Shown here piece after piece: positions 1-8,365 of a stretch of 23,817 bases of DNA. Below the pieces are notes generated by a model. That model did not search any database. It was not told the DNA's origin and saw only the letters and a program-made list of their open reading frames with translations. Every line of letters begins with the position of its first letter. Within the stretch, counting starts at the first letter, position 1. Both the position numbers and the translations under genes were made by a program. This stretch comes from Armatimonadota bacterium (GTDB lineage Bacteria > Sysuimicrobiota > Sysuimicrobiia > Sysuimicrobiales > VGFF01), in the NCBI GenBank assembly GCA_016868955.1, contig VGFF01000018.1:1-23817 (forward strand). Direction: 5' to 3'.

Positions 1-2
1 CC

Positions 3-488
3 GCGTTCTCGGGAAACCGTATCCCGACGCTCGACGAAGTGTACGACCTCCTGCAAGGACGCGCGCGCGTGATCAACGTCGAGATCAAGAAGACGGCGCT
101 GGGGACATCCGTCGAGGACGCGCTCGCCGACTTCCTATCTGGCTGCCCCGAGGTGCGCGTGGTGACGTTGGTATCGTCGTTCGATCATCCGGCGCTGCAG
201 CGTTTCAAGGATCGGCGCCCGGATGTGAAGACCGGCGCGTTGTACGTCGCGCCCCTCGTCGAGCCGGCGCGATACGCGCAGGGAATTCCCGTGGATGCCC
301 TGCACCCTCGCCACGACGCCGTCGTGGCCGATGTCGTGAACGACGCGCGCGCCGCCGGTCTGACCGTGAACGTCTGGACGGTCAACGACGTCGATGACGC
401 GCGCCGCCTGGCCGCGATCGGCGTGGACGTGATCATGACGGATCGGCCGGCGGCTATCGGTCGAGCGCTAACAACGCCGCAGCGCTGA
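3..488 (+). CDS. Glycerophosphodiester phosphodiesterase, 3' part (5' end outside window)
   Basis: Hydrolyses glycerophosphodiesters to glycerol-3-phosphate and an alcohol (known for the GDPD family, a TIM-barrel fold). The reading frame is open from the first bases. It shows the family pattern IPTLDEVYDLL followed by the strand NVEIK, whose Glu belongs to the metal/active site. Later strands fit the barrel: VVTLVSSFDH, the TVNVWTVND strand and the closing GVDVIMTDRP. About 160 residues are visible; the N-terminal part with the first catalytic His residues is off the left edge. It ends with TGA and overlaps by about 20 bp, tail to tail, with the minus-strand remnant at 468-692. The family assignment is firm; the exact substrate is not known. 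Confidence 0.9.
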   Translation, partial: AFSGNRIPTLDEVYDLLQGRARVINVEIKKTALGTSVEDALADFLSGCPEVRVVTLVSSFDHPALQRFKDRRPDVKTGALYVAPLVEPARYAQGIPVDALHPRHDAVVADVVNDARAAGLTVNVWTVNDVDDARRLAAIGVDVIMTDRPAAIGRALTTPQR

Positions 489-692
489 CGCGTCCGCACG
501 CAGGAACAGATCCGCGGTGACAAGGAAGTGATCCGACCCGACATCTGGACCAACCGATCGCCGCGACACGATGATCTCCGGTGACGCGAGCATGCGATCG
601 ATCGGCGAGCCAAGCGCGGAGAAAGGCGTGGGGAACGTCGACTCCAGGTTGACTTGGCGGCCGACGTCACGCAGACCGGTCCGCGTCTTCAC
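468..692 (-). pseudogene. C-terminal remnant of an endonuclease/exonuclease/phosphatase (EEP) family protein
   Basis: The 74 codons read like the last quarter of an EEP-family protein: GLRDVGRQ, then a segment ending SPIDRMLASPEIIVSRR, then the terminal GSDHFLVTADL with the SDH motif that carries a catalytic His in this family. Full members are usually over 220 residues, so the N-terminal catalytic part with the metal-binding Asn and Glu is missing. The possible GTG start overlaps the stop of the upstream histidine kinase as GTGA, so it could still be translated by coupling. Upstream sequence in this frame lies inside the kinase gene and shows no EEP features. Most likely a truncated leftover rather than a working enzyme. 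Confidence 0.6.
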
Positions 693-1951
693 GCCGGCAA
701 AGTCAGGACGAAGCGCGCGCCGCCTTCCGGGCGGTTGAACGCTTCCGCGCGGCCGCCGTGCACGGACACGACGTGTTTCACGATCGCCAGGCCGAGCCCG
801 GTGCCGCCGGAACGACGCGATCGCGACGGATCCGCGCGATAGAACCGCTCGAATACCCGCTGCAGATGCGCGGCCGGTATTCCCGGGCCATCGTCCTCGA
901 CGACGATCTGCACGGCGTCCCCGGAACGCGCCGCCGACAACCGCACGTGAGAGCCGGTCGGCGTATACTTCAACGCGTTTTCAACCAGATTGGAGACCGC
1001 CTGCTCGAGGCGATCGCGATCCGCCGTGAGCGCGATCGCCTCATCCGCCTCGACCGTCAGCGTCGTCGATCGGGTGGCCGCGTCGAGGGAGAATCGCCGC
1101 GCAACGCCTTCGAGCAAATCGCGCGTGGGCACGGTCACGCGGCGCAGTCGAACGCCCTCCGATTCGAGCATCGAGAGATCGAGCAGGTCGCCGACGAGCC
1201 GCGAAAGCCGTTCGATCTCCGCGAGCATCTGGCCGAAGAAGCGTCTCGCGAACACGGCGTCGTCCAGTCCCCCGCCCATCAGTGTCTCGGTCATCGCCCG
1301 GAGCGATGCAAGGGGCGTCCGGAGCTCGTGGGAGACGTTCGCGACGAAATCTCGGCGCACGAGCTCGAGGCGTCGCGCTTCCGTGAGATCCTGCGCCAGG
1401 ACGACGAAGCCGCCGGGCGCGGGCAAGGGATCGACGGTAACGCGCAGGATGCGGCGAGCCGGGAAGATCTGCTCCAGCTCCTGTCGCTCCGACACGCCCG
1501 ACGCCTCGACCGCAGACAACATCGCGTCGATCTCGTGGCGCCGCAGCACGATGATCGCCGTCTCGCCGCCGACCTCCGTCAATCGGAATCCGAACAGCGC
1601 TTCGGCCGCGGGATTGGCCGCGCGCAAGCGCCGCTGCGCGTCGAGCAGCACGACGCCGTCGCTCATCGCCCCGAGCACCGTACGCAGCTGCGCTTCGTCC
1701 CTCGCCGCCGTTTCCTCGAGTGCGCGCAGCCGGCCGCGCGCACTGGCCATCGCGTCCGTGGCGACCTGGACGGTGGCCTCGGCGCGAACGACCGTGAGCA
1801 CCGCCCACAAAAGCGCCGCGGCCGTCGCCACTAGCGCGATCCCGACACCGGAGGCGAACGCGGAGGCGTCCGGCGGCGCGGAAGCGAGAACCAAGGCACC
1901 GAGCGCGGTGACGCCTACGGCCATGAAGATCAACAGCGTGCGAGGGCGCAT
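689..1951 (-). CDS. PAS-containing sensor histidine kinase, PhoR/WalK-like
   Basis: Membrane sensor kinase of 420 residues. Two hydrophobic segments (about 7-25 and 35-56) lie at the N terminus with almost no extracellular loop, followed by a linker helix and a PAS domain (about 88-190; typical MSDGVVLLD and NPAAEALFG). The HisKA dimerisation motif is NVSHELRTPL with phospho-acceptor H208. The ATPase domain shows the N box (NLVENALKYTP), G1 box (VEDDGPGIP) and G2 box (GGTGLGLAIVKHV). It lies 14 nt downstream of the response regulator gene, which is its likely partner. No clear Shine-Dalgarno precedes the ATG; Met10 is an alternative start. Nothing nearby (no pst or phoU genes) fixes the signal, so a phosphate-sensing role is not claimed. 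Confidence 0.93.
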   Translation of the reverse strand: MRPRTLLIFMAVGVTALGALVLASAPPDASAFASGVGIALVATAAALLWAVLTVVRAEATVQVATDAMASARGRLRALEETAARDEAQLRTVLGAMSDGVVLLDAQRRLRAANPAAEALFGFRLTEVGGETAIIVLRRHEIDAMLSAVEASGVSERQELEQIFPARRILRVTVDPLPAPGGFVVLAQDLTEARRLELVRRDFVANVSHELRTPLASLRAMTETLMGGGLDDAVFARRFFGQMLAEIERLSRLVGDLLDLSMLESEGVRLRRVTVPTRDLLEGVARRFSLDAATRSTTLTVEADEAIALTADRDRLEQAVSNLVENALKYTPTGSHVRLSAARSGDAVQIVVEDDGPGIPAAHLQRVFERFYRADPSRSRRSGGTGLGLAIVKHVVSVHGGRAEAFNRPEGGARFVLTLPA

Positions 1952-1965
1952 AAGGAGAGGCGAAG

Positions 1966-2685
1966 CTACTGTCGTTCGAGCCGATATCCGACGCCGCGCA
2001 CGGTATCGATTCGCACGCGCGATCCGGCCTCGCGCAGCTTGCGCCGCAGCCAGGACACGTGGACGTCGACGGTGCGTTCGTCGCCGCCGTAGTCGTATCC
2101 CCAGACGCGCTGCAGCAGCTGATCTCGGGTCATGGCGATGCCGGCGTTGCCGAGCAGCGTAGCGATCAGCTCATACTCCTTGGGCGCGAGGATCAACGCC
2201 GTCTCGCCGCATCTCACTTCGTGGCGAGCGACGTCGAGCGCGAGATCGCCGACGATCTTCGACGTCGGCCGGAGTTGTGCCTGGCGGCGCAGAGCCGCGC
2301 GTACCCGGGCCAGGAACTCGCGCATCGAGAACGGCTTGACGATGTAATCGTCGGCCCCGAGATCGAGACCGACGACGCGATCGGCCTCATCTGCCTTCGC
2401 GGTCAAAAGCAGGATGGGCACGCTCGTTTCGCGGCGCAGGATCCGGCAGACTTCGAATCCGCTGATCTCCGGCAGCATGACGTCGAGCACGATCGCGTCG
2501 AAGTCCTGGGCGCGCGCGGCGTCCAGCGCCGTCATCCCGTCGTGGGCTTCGACGACGGCATACCCTTCGCGCTCCAATGCGAAGCGCAGGGACTCGGCGA
2601 TCGGCCGCTCGTCGTCGACGACGAGGATTCGCTCTCCCGTCGCCTTCGCGGAGACGGACTCAGCGCGTTCCGAAAAGGCGGTCAC
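1966..2685 (-). CDS. OmpR/PhoB-type response regulator
   Basis: Transcription factor of about 239 residues from the GTG start. The receiver domain has the acidic pair in ILVVDDERP (D24, D25), phospho-acceptor D68 in IVLDVMLP, Thr95 in LLLTAKAD and Lys117 in DYIVKPF. The C-terminal winged helix (about 137-238) has the usual APKEYELIATLL, LLQRVWGYDY, TVDVHVSWLRRKL and TVRGVGYRL. It is followed closely by the sensor kinase. The start is uncertain: an ATG at 2718 would add 11 residues and overlap the end of upp by 59 bp; the GTG at 2685 has a G-rich stretch just upstream and gives a more usual N terminus. Both overlap upp, so expression from the upp mRNA is likely. Confidence 0.92.
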   Translation of the reverse strand: MTAFSERAESVSAKATGERILVVDDERPIAESLRFALEREGYAVVEAHDGMTALDAARAQDFDAIVLDVMLPEISGFEVCRILRRETSVPILLLTAKADEADRVVGLDLGADDYIVKPFSMREFLARVRAALRRQAQLRPTSKIVGDLALDVARHEVRCGETALILAPKEYELIATLLGNAGIAMTRDQLLQRVWGYDYGGDERTVDVHVSWLRRKLREAGSRVRIDTVRGVGYRLERQ

Positions 2686-3289
2686 CCGCGTCCCCCAGTC
2701 CCGGCACGATGTAGCCATGATCGTTCAAGCGGTCGTCGAGGGCGGCGGTGACGATGCGTACGTCGGGGTGGTCGCCGTGCACGCGCGCCACGCCTTCCGG
2801 GGCGGCCAGCAGGCAGACGAGCGTCAGTCGGATCGCGCCCTTGTCCTTCAACAAGCGGATGCACTCGGCAGCGGAACCGCCGGTCGCGAGCATCGGGTCG
2901 AGCACGATCACCTCCCGGTCCGCGAGATCGGGCGGGAGCTTCGCGTAGTACGTCACCGGTGAGAGGCTGTCCGGTTCTCGGAAGATGCCGACGTGGCCGA
3001 CGCGCGCCATCGGCATCAGCCGCGTGATCCCAGGCTCCATGCCGAGCCCGGCCCGCAGGATCGGCACGACCGCGATCTTGGCCGGTTCGATCATGTGGCC
3101 GCGCGTTCGAACCAGCGGCGTCTCGACGTCGACCGCGACGATCGGCAAGTCGCGCGTCGCCTCGAACGCGAGGAGCGTCGCCAGCTCTTCCGTCAGCTCC
3201 CGGAATTCCTTGGCGCCGGTGTGCTTGTCGCGCAGGATCGTGAGCTTGTGATGAATGAGCGGGTGATCGATGACGACGAGCGCGCCCAC
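2660..3289 (-). CDS. upp: Uracil phosphoribosyltransferase
   Basis: Makes UMP from uracil and PRPP (pyrimidine salvage). The 209 residues match the usual family length. Visible signatures are the N-terminal DHPLIHHKLTILRD, VPILRAGLGM in the middle, the PRPP-binding loop VLDPMLATGGSA (about 129-140) and the C-terminal uracil-binding segment DDRLNDHGYIVPGLGDAGDR. The start is GTG at 3289, preceded by GGGAGAG at Shine-Dalgarno distance and 12 nt after the glyA stop. The glyA-upp pairing and the upstream rpiB match the order known in Firmicutes. Its 3' end overlaps the response regulator start. Confidence 0.97.
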   Translation of the reverse strand: MGALVVIDHPLIHHKLTILRDKHTGAKEFRELTEELATLLAFEATRDLPIVAVDVETPLVRTRGHMIEPAKIAVVPILRAGLGMEPGITRLMPMARVGHVGIFREPDSLSPVTYYAKLPPDLADREVIVLDPMLATGGSAAECIRLLKDKGAIRLTLVCLLAAPEGVARVHGDHPDVRIVTAALDDRLNDHGYIVPGLGDAGDRLFGTR

Positions 3290-3301
3290 GGATCTCTCCC
3301 G

Positions 3302-4597
3302 TCAGACCCCGCCCCCGCCGGCGTCCGCAGCTACGTTGGACGCCCCGCCGGACTCGAGGTCAGCATAGATTGGAAACTGTCGGCACAGCGCGTGAGCATC
3401 GGAACGTGCCCGCGCTTGCGCCTCGACGTCGCCCGGTGCGCCCAGCACGCGCTGCATGAGGTCGGCGATGACGGTCATCTCCGCCTCCCGCATGCCACGT
3501 GTCGTCACGGCGGCGGTGCCGAGGCGGATGCCGCTCGTCACCGTTGGTTTCTCGGGATCGAACGGCACCATGTTCTTATTGACGACGATGTGGGCGTCGT
3601 TCAGCGCTTGCTCGGCCACTTTCCCGGTCCACCCGGCGCGGCGAAGGTCGACGAGCAACAGGTGGTTGTCCGTACCGCCCGAGGTGATGTGATAGCCGTG
3701 GCGCAGCAGGGCGTCGGCCAGCGCGCTCGCGTTGCGGACGATCTGCGCCGCGTATTCCCGGAACGCCGGCGACCTTGCCTCCTCGAACGCGACGGCCTTG
3801 GCGGCGACGACGTGCATGAGCGGGCCGCCTTGGGCGAACGGGAACACCCGCTTGTCGATCGCCTTCGCGTGCTCGGCCTTCGCGAGGATCAGGCCGCCGC
3901 GCGGTCCGCGCAAAGTCTTGTGCGTCGTCGAGGTGACCACGTCGGCGAGCGGCACGGGATCGGGGTGAACGCCTCCGGCCACGAGGCCCGCGAAGTGCGC
4001 CATGTCGACGAGCAAGTAGGCCCCGGCGCGGTCGGCGATCTCGCGGAACAACGCGAAGTCGAAGGCGCGCGGGTAGGCCGTGGCGCCGGCGACGATCAGC
4101 TTGGGCTTGCGTTCGGTGGCGAGCCGGGCGACCTGATCGTAGTCTATTCTCTCCGTGCGCGGATCGACGCCGTAGGCGGCGACGTCGAAGAGCTGGCCGG
4201 AGAAGTTCACGGCGCTTCCGTGCGTAAGGTGTCCGCCATGCGCGAGGTTCATTGCCAGGATCGTGTCGCCTGGTTGCAAGAGGGCGAAGTACGCGCAGAA
4301 GTTCGCGGTCGATCCCGAGTGCGGTTGAACGTTCGCGTGATCCGCGCCAAACAACGCCCTGACCCGTTCGATCGCCAGCGTCTCCACTTGATCGACGAAC
4401 TCGCACCCGCCGTAGTAGCGGCGGCCTGGGTATCCCTCGGCGTACTTGTTCGTGAGCACGCTGCCCTGCGCTTCCAGGACGGCGCGGCTCGCGTAGTTCT
4501 CGGACGCGATGAGGTTGATGTGTTGTTGTTGACGCTCCACGTCGCGCTCGATGGCCGCGGCGATTGCGGGGTCTTCGACACGCAGGGGAATGCTCAT
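3302..4597 (-). CDS. glyA: Serine hydroxymethyltransferase
   Basis: PLP enzyme that interconverts serine and glycine and loads tetrahydrofolate with a one-carbon unit. It has 431 residues, the normal length. Motifs: HINLIASENYAS (about 26-37), YAEGYPGRRYYGGCE (about 52-66), the NLAHGGHLTHG region, VDMAHFAGLVAGG (about 197-209) and the PLP lysine K227 in STTHKTLRGPRGG. The reading frame stays open well upstream, but that extension is out-of-frame rpiB sequence. The ATG at 4597 gives the family N terminus and has a GGCGGAG stretch just before it. It lies 31 nt after rpiB and 12 nt before upp, so it belongs to the same operon. Confidence 0.97.
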   Translation of the reverse strand: MSIPLRVEDPAIAAAIERDVERQQQHINLIASENYASRAVLEAQGSVLTNKYAEGYPGRRYYGGCEFVDQVETLAIERVRALFGADHANVQPHSGSTANFCAYFALLQPGDTILAMNLAHGGHLTHGSAVNFSGQLFDVAAYGVDPRTERIDYDQVARLATERKPKLIVAGATAYPRAFDFALFREIADRAGAYLLVDMAHFAGLVAGGVHPDPVPLADVVTSTTHKTLRGPRGGLILAKAEHAKAIDKRVFPFAQGGPLMHVVAAKAVAFEEARSPAFREYAAQIVRNASALADALLRHGYHITSGGTDNHLLLVDLRRAGWTGKVAEQALNDAHIVVNKNMVPFDPEKPTVTSGIRLGTAAVTTRGMREAEMTVIADLMQRVLGAPGDVEAQARARSDAHALCRQFPIYADLESGGASNVAADAGGGGV

Positions 4598-4628
4598 GGT
4601 CTCCGCCTCATCGTCGCGGCCGCCGTCG

Positions 4629-5093
4629 TTATCGCGCGCGGTGGCGCGCTTCGATCTGCGCGATCTTCTCGATGCGGCGCTGGTGACGCCCGCCGTCGAA
4701 GCCCGCCTCCAACCAGATGCGCACGATCTCGCGCAGCAGCTCCGGGCCGACGACGCGCGCGCCGACGGACAGCATGTTCGCGTCGTTGTGCTGCCGCGCC
4801 ATGCGCGCCGTGTAGCCTTCCCAGCACAGCGCGCAGCGGATACCGGGCACCTTGTTCGCGGCGATCGCTTCGCCGTTGCCGCTGCCACCGAAGACGATGC
4901 CGCGCTCGCACTCGTCGCGCGCCACGGCCTCGGCCGCAAGCACGATGAAGTCGGGATAGTCGACAGGGCCGTCGTGATTGCTCCCGTAGTCGACGGGCTC
5001 ATGCCCCAACTCGATCAGGAAAGCCTTGATATCTTCCTTGTAAGGGAATCCAGCGTGGTCGGTGGCAAGGGCGATCCGCATCGGCAACCCCAT
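4629..5093 (-). CDS. rpiB: Ribose-5-phosphate isomerase B
   Basis: Interconverts ribose-5-phosphate and ribulose-5-phosphate in the pentose phosphate pathway. About 154 residues, normal for RpiB. The N terminus reads MRIALATDHAGF with the active-site Asp-His pair. The catalytic loop is GIVFGGSGNGE followed by AIAANKVPGIRCAL; this is the mycobacterial type, with Ser/Glu instead of the catalytic Cys of the E. coli enzyme. The C-terminal HQRRIEKI is also typical of that type. The ATG at 5093 overlaps the stop of the upstream transporter as TAATG, which favours coupling; the alternative ATG at 5081 gives the more usual family N terminus. Confidence 0.95.
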   Translation of the reverse strand: MGLPMRIALATDHAGFPYKEDIKAFLIELGHEPVDYGSNHDGPVDYPDFIVLAAEAVARDECERGIVFGGSGNGEAIAANKVPGIRCALCWEGYTARMARQHNDANMLSVGARVVGPELLREIVRIWLEAGFDGGRHQRRIEKIAQIEARHRAR

Positions 5094-5120
5094 TATACCG
5101 GAGCGATCGCCGCGCTCCGG
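5092..5120 (-). promoter_or_regulatory. Perfect -10 hexamer directly beside an 8-bp inverted repeat, before rpiB
   Basis: On the minus strand a perfect 8-bp inverted repeat (CCGGAGCG, 7-nt loop, CGCTCCGG; 5098-5120) is followed at once by TATAAT (5092-5097). The -10 lies 10 nt before the rpiB ATG at 5081. No convincing -35 is seen. It may be an internal, possibly repressed promoter for rpiB-glyA-upp, or chance, since it lies in the last codons of the transporter gene. The repeat is not followed by a T tract, so a terminator is less likely. Confidence 0.35.
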
Positions 5121-6286
5121 GCCGGCAGGCGGCTGGCGTGCCACGCGGCCACGGCGGCCGGCAGCAAGGCGAGCGTGGCGACGAACCGGAATCCGGCGGG
5201 ATACCCGTAGACGGCCGCGGCGACGCCGCAGAGCATCGGTCCGAGGGCGAGTCCAAGATAGATCGCCGTCGCGTATCCGCCCATGACGAGCCCGTGCCGA
5301 TCCGGCGTGACCGCCAGCGACAGCGAAACTTGCACGATCATGTAGACGAGGGCGACACACAGCGAGGCGCCGACCATCGCGGCCCCGAGCGACCAAACGT
5401 CGGTAAGCCACGGCAGCGCCCAGAAGTAGGCGGCGTAAGCGGCGACCGCCCACGCGCACACCGTCAATCGCGCCCCGACGCGGCGGAACGCCCAAGCCAG
5501 CGGAATCCGACTGCCGGCGTTCACGGCCGTCTGCACGGCCATCAACAGGCCGATCACGGACGGCGTCCAGTCTCGGGTGCGCAGGTACGCGGGGACGAGA
5601 CTCCCATTCGTGCCCCAGATGATCGCGGCGGCGCAAGTACACAACCAAGCTGTCCAGATCGCGGGGTCGCGGAGCAGCGCGGCCATCGCGGCGCCTCGAT
5701 CGACGGACGCGGCCCGCGGTCCGTCGGTCACCGGGATCCCGGCGCGGATCGGCGCCAGCGCGACTAGGTTCAGCAGCGCGCTCAGAAGGAAAGCCGTGCC
5801 GTACCCGAGGTGATCGATCGCGTACCCGGCGATCGCCGGTCCGATCGACATTCCTCCCTGGATGCACAACGTCAGGTACGCGAAACCCGTCGCCTGGCCG
5901 TCGCGCCGTACCGTCGAGGCGATGGTGGCATTGAGGCCCGGCAGCACCGCCGCGGAGCCGATTCCGCCGATGACGCTGACGACGAAGAGGGCGCTTACCG
6001 ACCCGGCCAGGGCCATGACGCCCGTCGAAGCGGCCAGAAGCGCGACCGACACCAGCAACATCGGCCGGCGGCCAACTCGATCGCTGGCGCGGCCCGCTGG
6101 CAGCGCCAGGGCCGCGGCGACGGCAAGGCGCGTACCCGCGACGAGACCGACCCACATGGGAGACGCGCCAAGATCCCGCACACGCAGCGGAATGGTGAAG
6201 CTCGCGACGCCGTACGCGAAGAAGATGCACAACGCGGCCGCGTACACGCAGCCAAGGTCGCGCGGCGCGCGGTTCACGACTTCCAT
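5093..6286 (-). CDS. MFS transporter
   Basis: Integral membrane carrier of 397 residues with roughly twelve hydrophobic segments in two halves. The signature between helices 2 and 3 is clear: GRASDRVGRRPMLLVSV (about 80-96), and the first half has the Gly/Pro-rich helices expected of drug or sugar exporters of this superfamily. The start chosen is ATG at 6286 (MEVVNRAPRDLG), which overlaps the end of prmC by 13 nt. The longer open frame upstream is prmC sequence in another frame. Substrate cannot be told from sequence. Its place between prmC and rpiB is not part of the usual conserved order, so it is probably a lineage-specific addition to the operon. Confidence 0.9.
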   Translation of the reverse strand: MEVVNRAPRDLGCVYAAALCIFFAYGVASFTIPLRVRDLGASPMWVGLVAGTRLAVAAALALPAGRASDRVGRRPMLLVSVALLAASTGVMALAGSVSALFVVSVIGGIGSAAVLPGLNATIASTVRRDGQATGFAYLTLCIQGGMSIGPAIAGYAIDHLGYGTAFLLSALLNLVALAPIRAGIPVTDGPRAASVDRGAAMAALLRDPAIWTAWLCTCAAAIIWGTNGSLVPAYLRTRDWTPSVIGLLMAVQTAVNAGSRIPLAWAFRRVGARLTVCAWAVAAYAAYFWALPWLTDVWSLGAAMVGASLCVALVYMIVQVSLSLAVTPDRHGLVMGGYATAIYLGLALGPMLCGVAAAVYGYPAGFRFVATLALLPAAVAAWHASRLPARSAAIAPV

Positions 6287-7158
6287 CTGGCTACGACGAC
6301 CCGTTCCCAACCGGCGAGATCCCGCCGGCGCTCGACGGCGGCGTAGCCGAGCTCGATCAGCAAGGCGGAAACGCGGTCCGCCTGATCCCACTTCGCGGCG
6401 ACCTCGAGGCCGAGGACGCCTCCGGTCCGCAGGACCCGTCGCGCATCCTCGGCGATTCGCCGATGGAGCTCCAACCCTGTTGGGCCGGCGAACACGGCGA
6501 TCGCCGGCTCGTGCTCGCGCACGCCGGGATCCACGTCGTCGCGGGCGTCGATCGGAACGTAGGGTGGATTGCAGACGATCGCGTCCGCGGAAATCCCGAG
6601 GGCGAGGACCGGCGCCAAACCATCACCGACGAGCCATGACAGACGAGGCGCCACGCCGTGGCGAGCCGCGTTGTCGCGCGCGACCGCGAGCGCCTCCGGT
6701 GACACGTCGGTCGCGAAAACCCGCGATGTGGGGCACGTCACCGAGGCGGCGATGGCAACGGCCCCCGAGCCCGTTCCCACGTCGACCAATACCGGTGCCA
6801 CGGAAGCCTCCGGCCCGCCTTCGGCGACCTCGCGCAGGACGTCGACGAGCAGCTCCGTCTCTGGACGAGGAATCAAGACGCGTTCATCGACGGCGAACGT
6901 CAAGCCGTAGAACTCGCGTTGTCCGGTGACGTACGCGAGCGGGCAACCGTCGGCGCGCACCTCGAGGAGAGCGACGTACGCGCGCCACACGCCGTCGTCG
7001 ATTGGTTGCGTCCAGCGGCCGAAAAGCCGAGACCGCTCCAACCCCGCCGCATGTCGGAGCAGCACTTCTGCCTCCAGCGCGGCCGCCTCGATCCCGCGCG
7101 CTGTGAGGTGCTCGCGCCCCTCGAGATACGCGTCGCGCAGCGAGCCGGGGCGCTCCAT
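6274..7158 (-). CDS. prmC: Peptide chain release factor N5-glutamine methyltransferase
   Basis: Methylates the Gln of the GGQ motif in release factors RF1 and RF2 using S-adenosylmethionine. 294 residues, close to the family norm. The N-terminal helical domain includes PLAYVTGQREFYGLTF and ERVLIPRPETELLVD (the typical substrate-recognition segment). The SAM site is VDVGTGSGAVAIA (about 125-137), and the catalytic NPPY is at 197-200. It lies 13 nt after prfA, whose product is its substrate; this prfA-prmC pairing is widely conserved. Its stop overlaps the start of the transporter gene. Confidence 0.97.
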   Translation of the reverse strand: MERPGSLRDAYLEGREHLTARGIEAAALEAEVLLRHAAGLERSRLFGRWTQPIDDGVWRAYVALLEVRADGCPLAYVTGQREFYGLTFAVDERVLIPRPETELLVDVLREVAEGGPEASVAPVLVDVGTGSGAVAIAASVTCPTSRVFATDVSPEALAVARDNAARHGVAPRLSWLVGDGLAPVLALGISADAIVCNPPYVPIDARDDVDPGVREHEPAIAVFAGPTGLELHRRIAEDARRVLRTGGVLGLEVAAKWDQADRVSALLIELGYAAVERRRDLAGWERVVVARWKS

Positions 7159-7171
7159 GGTCCGGCGCCGA

Positions 7172-8239
7172 TCAGACGCCGATCGTCTCGGCGCGGTCAG
7201 CGGCGACGAGCGCGTCCAGCATCTCGTCGATCGCGCCGTCGACGAACGTCTCTAGCTGATGCAGGCTCATGCCGATGCGGTGATCGGTCACGCGATTCTG
7301 CGGGAAGTTGTACGTTCTGATCTTCTCGCTTCGTTCGCCGGTGCCGACCTGCTGCTTTCGGGACGCTGCGATCGCGCGCTGCTGCTCGCGCTGCCGCGCG
7401 TCGAGCAGGTGCGCCCGCAGCATGCGCATCGCCTTTTCGCGATTCTGGTGTTGGGACCGCTCGTCCTGGCAAGCGACGACGATGCCCGATGGAACGTGGC
7501 GGATGCGAACGGCGGTCTCGACCTTGTTGACGTTCTGCCCGCCGGCTCCGCCGGCGCGAAACGTATCGATCTCAAGCTCGTCGGGTTTGATCTGGACCTC
7601 GACCTCTTGCGCTTCCGGAAGCACCGCCACCGTCGCCGTCGACGTGTGGATCCTGCCGGACGCTTCCGTTTCCGGAACCCGCTGCACGCGGTGGACGCCG
7701 CTCTCGTGCTTGAGCCGGCTGTAGGCCCCGCGCCCGGAGATCCCCAGGGTCACGGTCTTCACGCCGCCCAGGTCGGACGGCTGAAGATCGAATACCTCGG
7801 TCTTCCAGCCCTGGCGCTCCGCGTATCGCGTGTACATGCGCATGAGCGTGCCGGCGAACAGGGATGCCTCTTCGCCGCCGGTGCCGGGGCGGATCTCCAT
7901 GAAGATATTGCGGTCAGCGAACGGATCGCGGGGCGCCAGGATCTCCTCAAGTTGCGCCGTGATCGTCTGGTTGCGCGCCTCCAGCCGCTCCGCTTCCTGC
8001 TGCGCCATCTCGCGGATCTCGGGGTCGTGCTCCGAGAGCAGCGCGCGCACCTCCGCCGCCTCCGCTTCCGCCTTGCGAAGCTCCAAGTACAGCGCGACGG
8101 TTTCGCCGAGCTCGGCGTGCTCCTTGGCGAGCGTCCGATATCGCTCCTGATCCGCGAAGACCTTTGGATCAGCCAACGCCGTCGTCAGCTCTTGATAGCG
8201 GCTTTCGATTTGTTGGAGACGATCTCGAGGAAGCACCAT
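7172..8239 (-). CDS. prfA: Peptide chain release factor 1
   Basis: Ends translation at UAA and UAG. 355 residues, the usual RF1 length. The codon-recognition tripeptide is PET (189-191) within RVQRVPETEASGRIHTS, the PxT form that marks RF1; RF2 has SPF. The catalytic GGQ is at 233-235 within AGGAGGQNVNKVETAVR. The N-terminal coiled-coil domain is present (about 8-100). The start at ATG 8239 is supported by AGAGGAG about 8 nt upstream; the open frame reaches further but without family sequence. TAG is used as the stop of several genes here (glpX, rho, fsa), so RF1 is needed. Confidence 0.97.
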   Translation of the reverse strand: MVLPRDRLQQIESRYQELTTALADPKVFADQERYRTLAKEHAELGETVALYLELRKAEAEAAEVRALLSEHDPEIREMAQQEAERLEARNQTITAQLEEILAPRDPFADRNIFMEIRPGTGGEEASLFAGTLMRMYTRYAERQGWKTEVFDLQPSDLGGVKTVTLGISGRGAYSRLKHESGVHRVQRVPETEASGRIHTSTATVAVLPEAQEVEVQIKPDELEIDTFRAGGAGGQNVNKVETAVRIRHVPSGIVVACQDERSQHQNREKAMRMLRAHLLDARQREQQRAIAASRKQQVGTGERSEKIRTYNFPQNRVTDHRIGMSLHQLETFVDGAIDEMLDALVAADRAETIGV

Positions 8240-8310
8240 CAGTGGACTCCTCTTGTCCGTGCCGCGGTGTCGCGCCACCCCGCCGGGAAACGAGGCCCCC
8301 GCACGAGGGC

Positions 8311-8343
8311 AAACAAAGAGGGAGGGGCGTCGCCCCTCCCTCC
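8311..8343 (-). terminator. Rho-independent terminator after rpmE
   Basis: A perfect 10-bp stem (GAGGGAGGGG at 8318-8327 with CCCCTCCCTC at 8333-8342, 5-nt loop) is followed on the minus strand by CTTTGTTTG. This is the classical layout for minus-strand termination. It lies 23 bp after the rpmE stop and about 70 bp before the prfA start, so rpmE is probably a separate, or partly separate, transcription unit. Confidence 0.8.
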
Positions 8344-8365
8344 GCCAGCATCTCGGCTTGCGGCG

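Noticed and set aside
758..2162. Long plus-strand frames opposite the kinase and regulator
   Set aside because: Antisense to well-supported two-component genes and of very biased composition.
2993..4948. 651-codon open frame on the plus strand
   Set aside because: It lies antisense to upp and glyA, is rich in Arg, His and Asp, and has no recognisable domain; a typical high-GC shadow frame.
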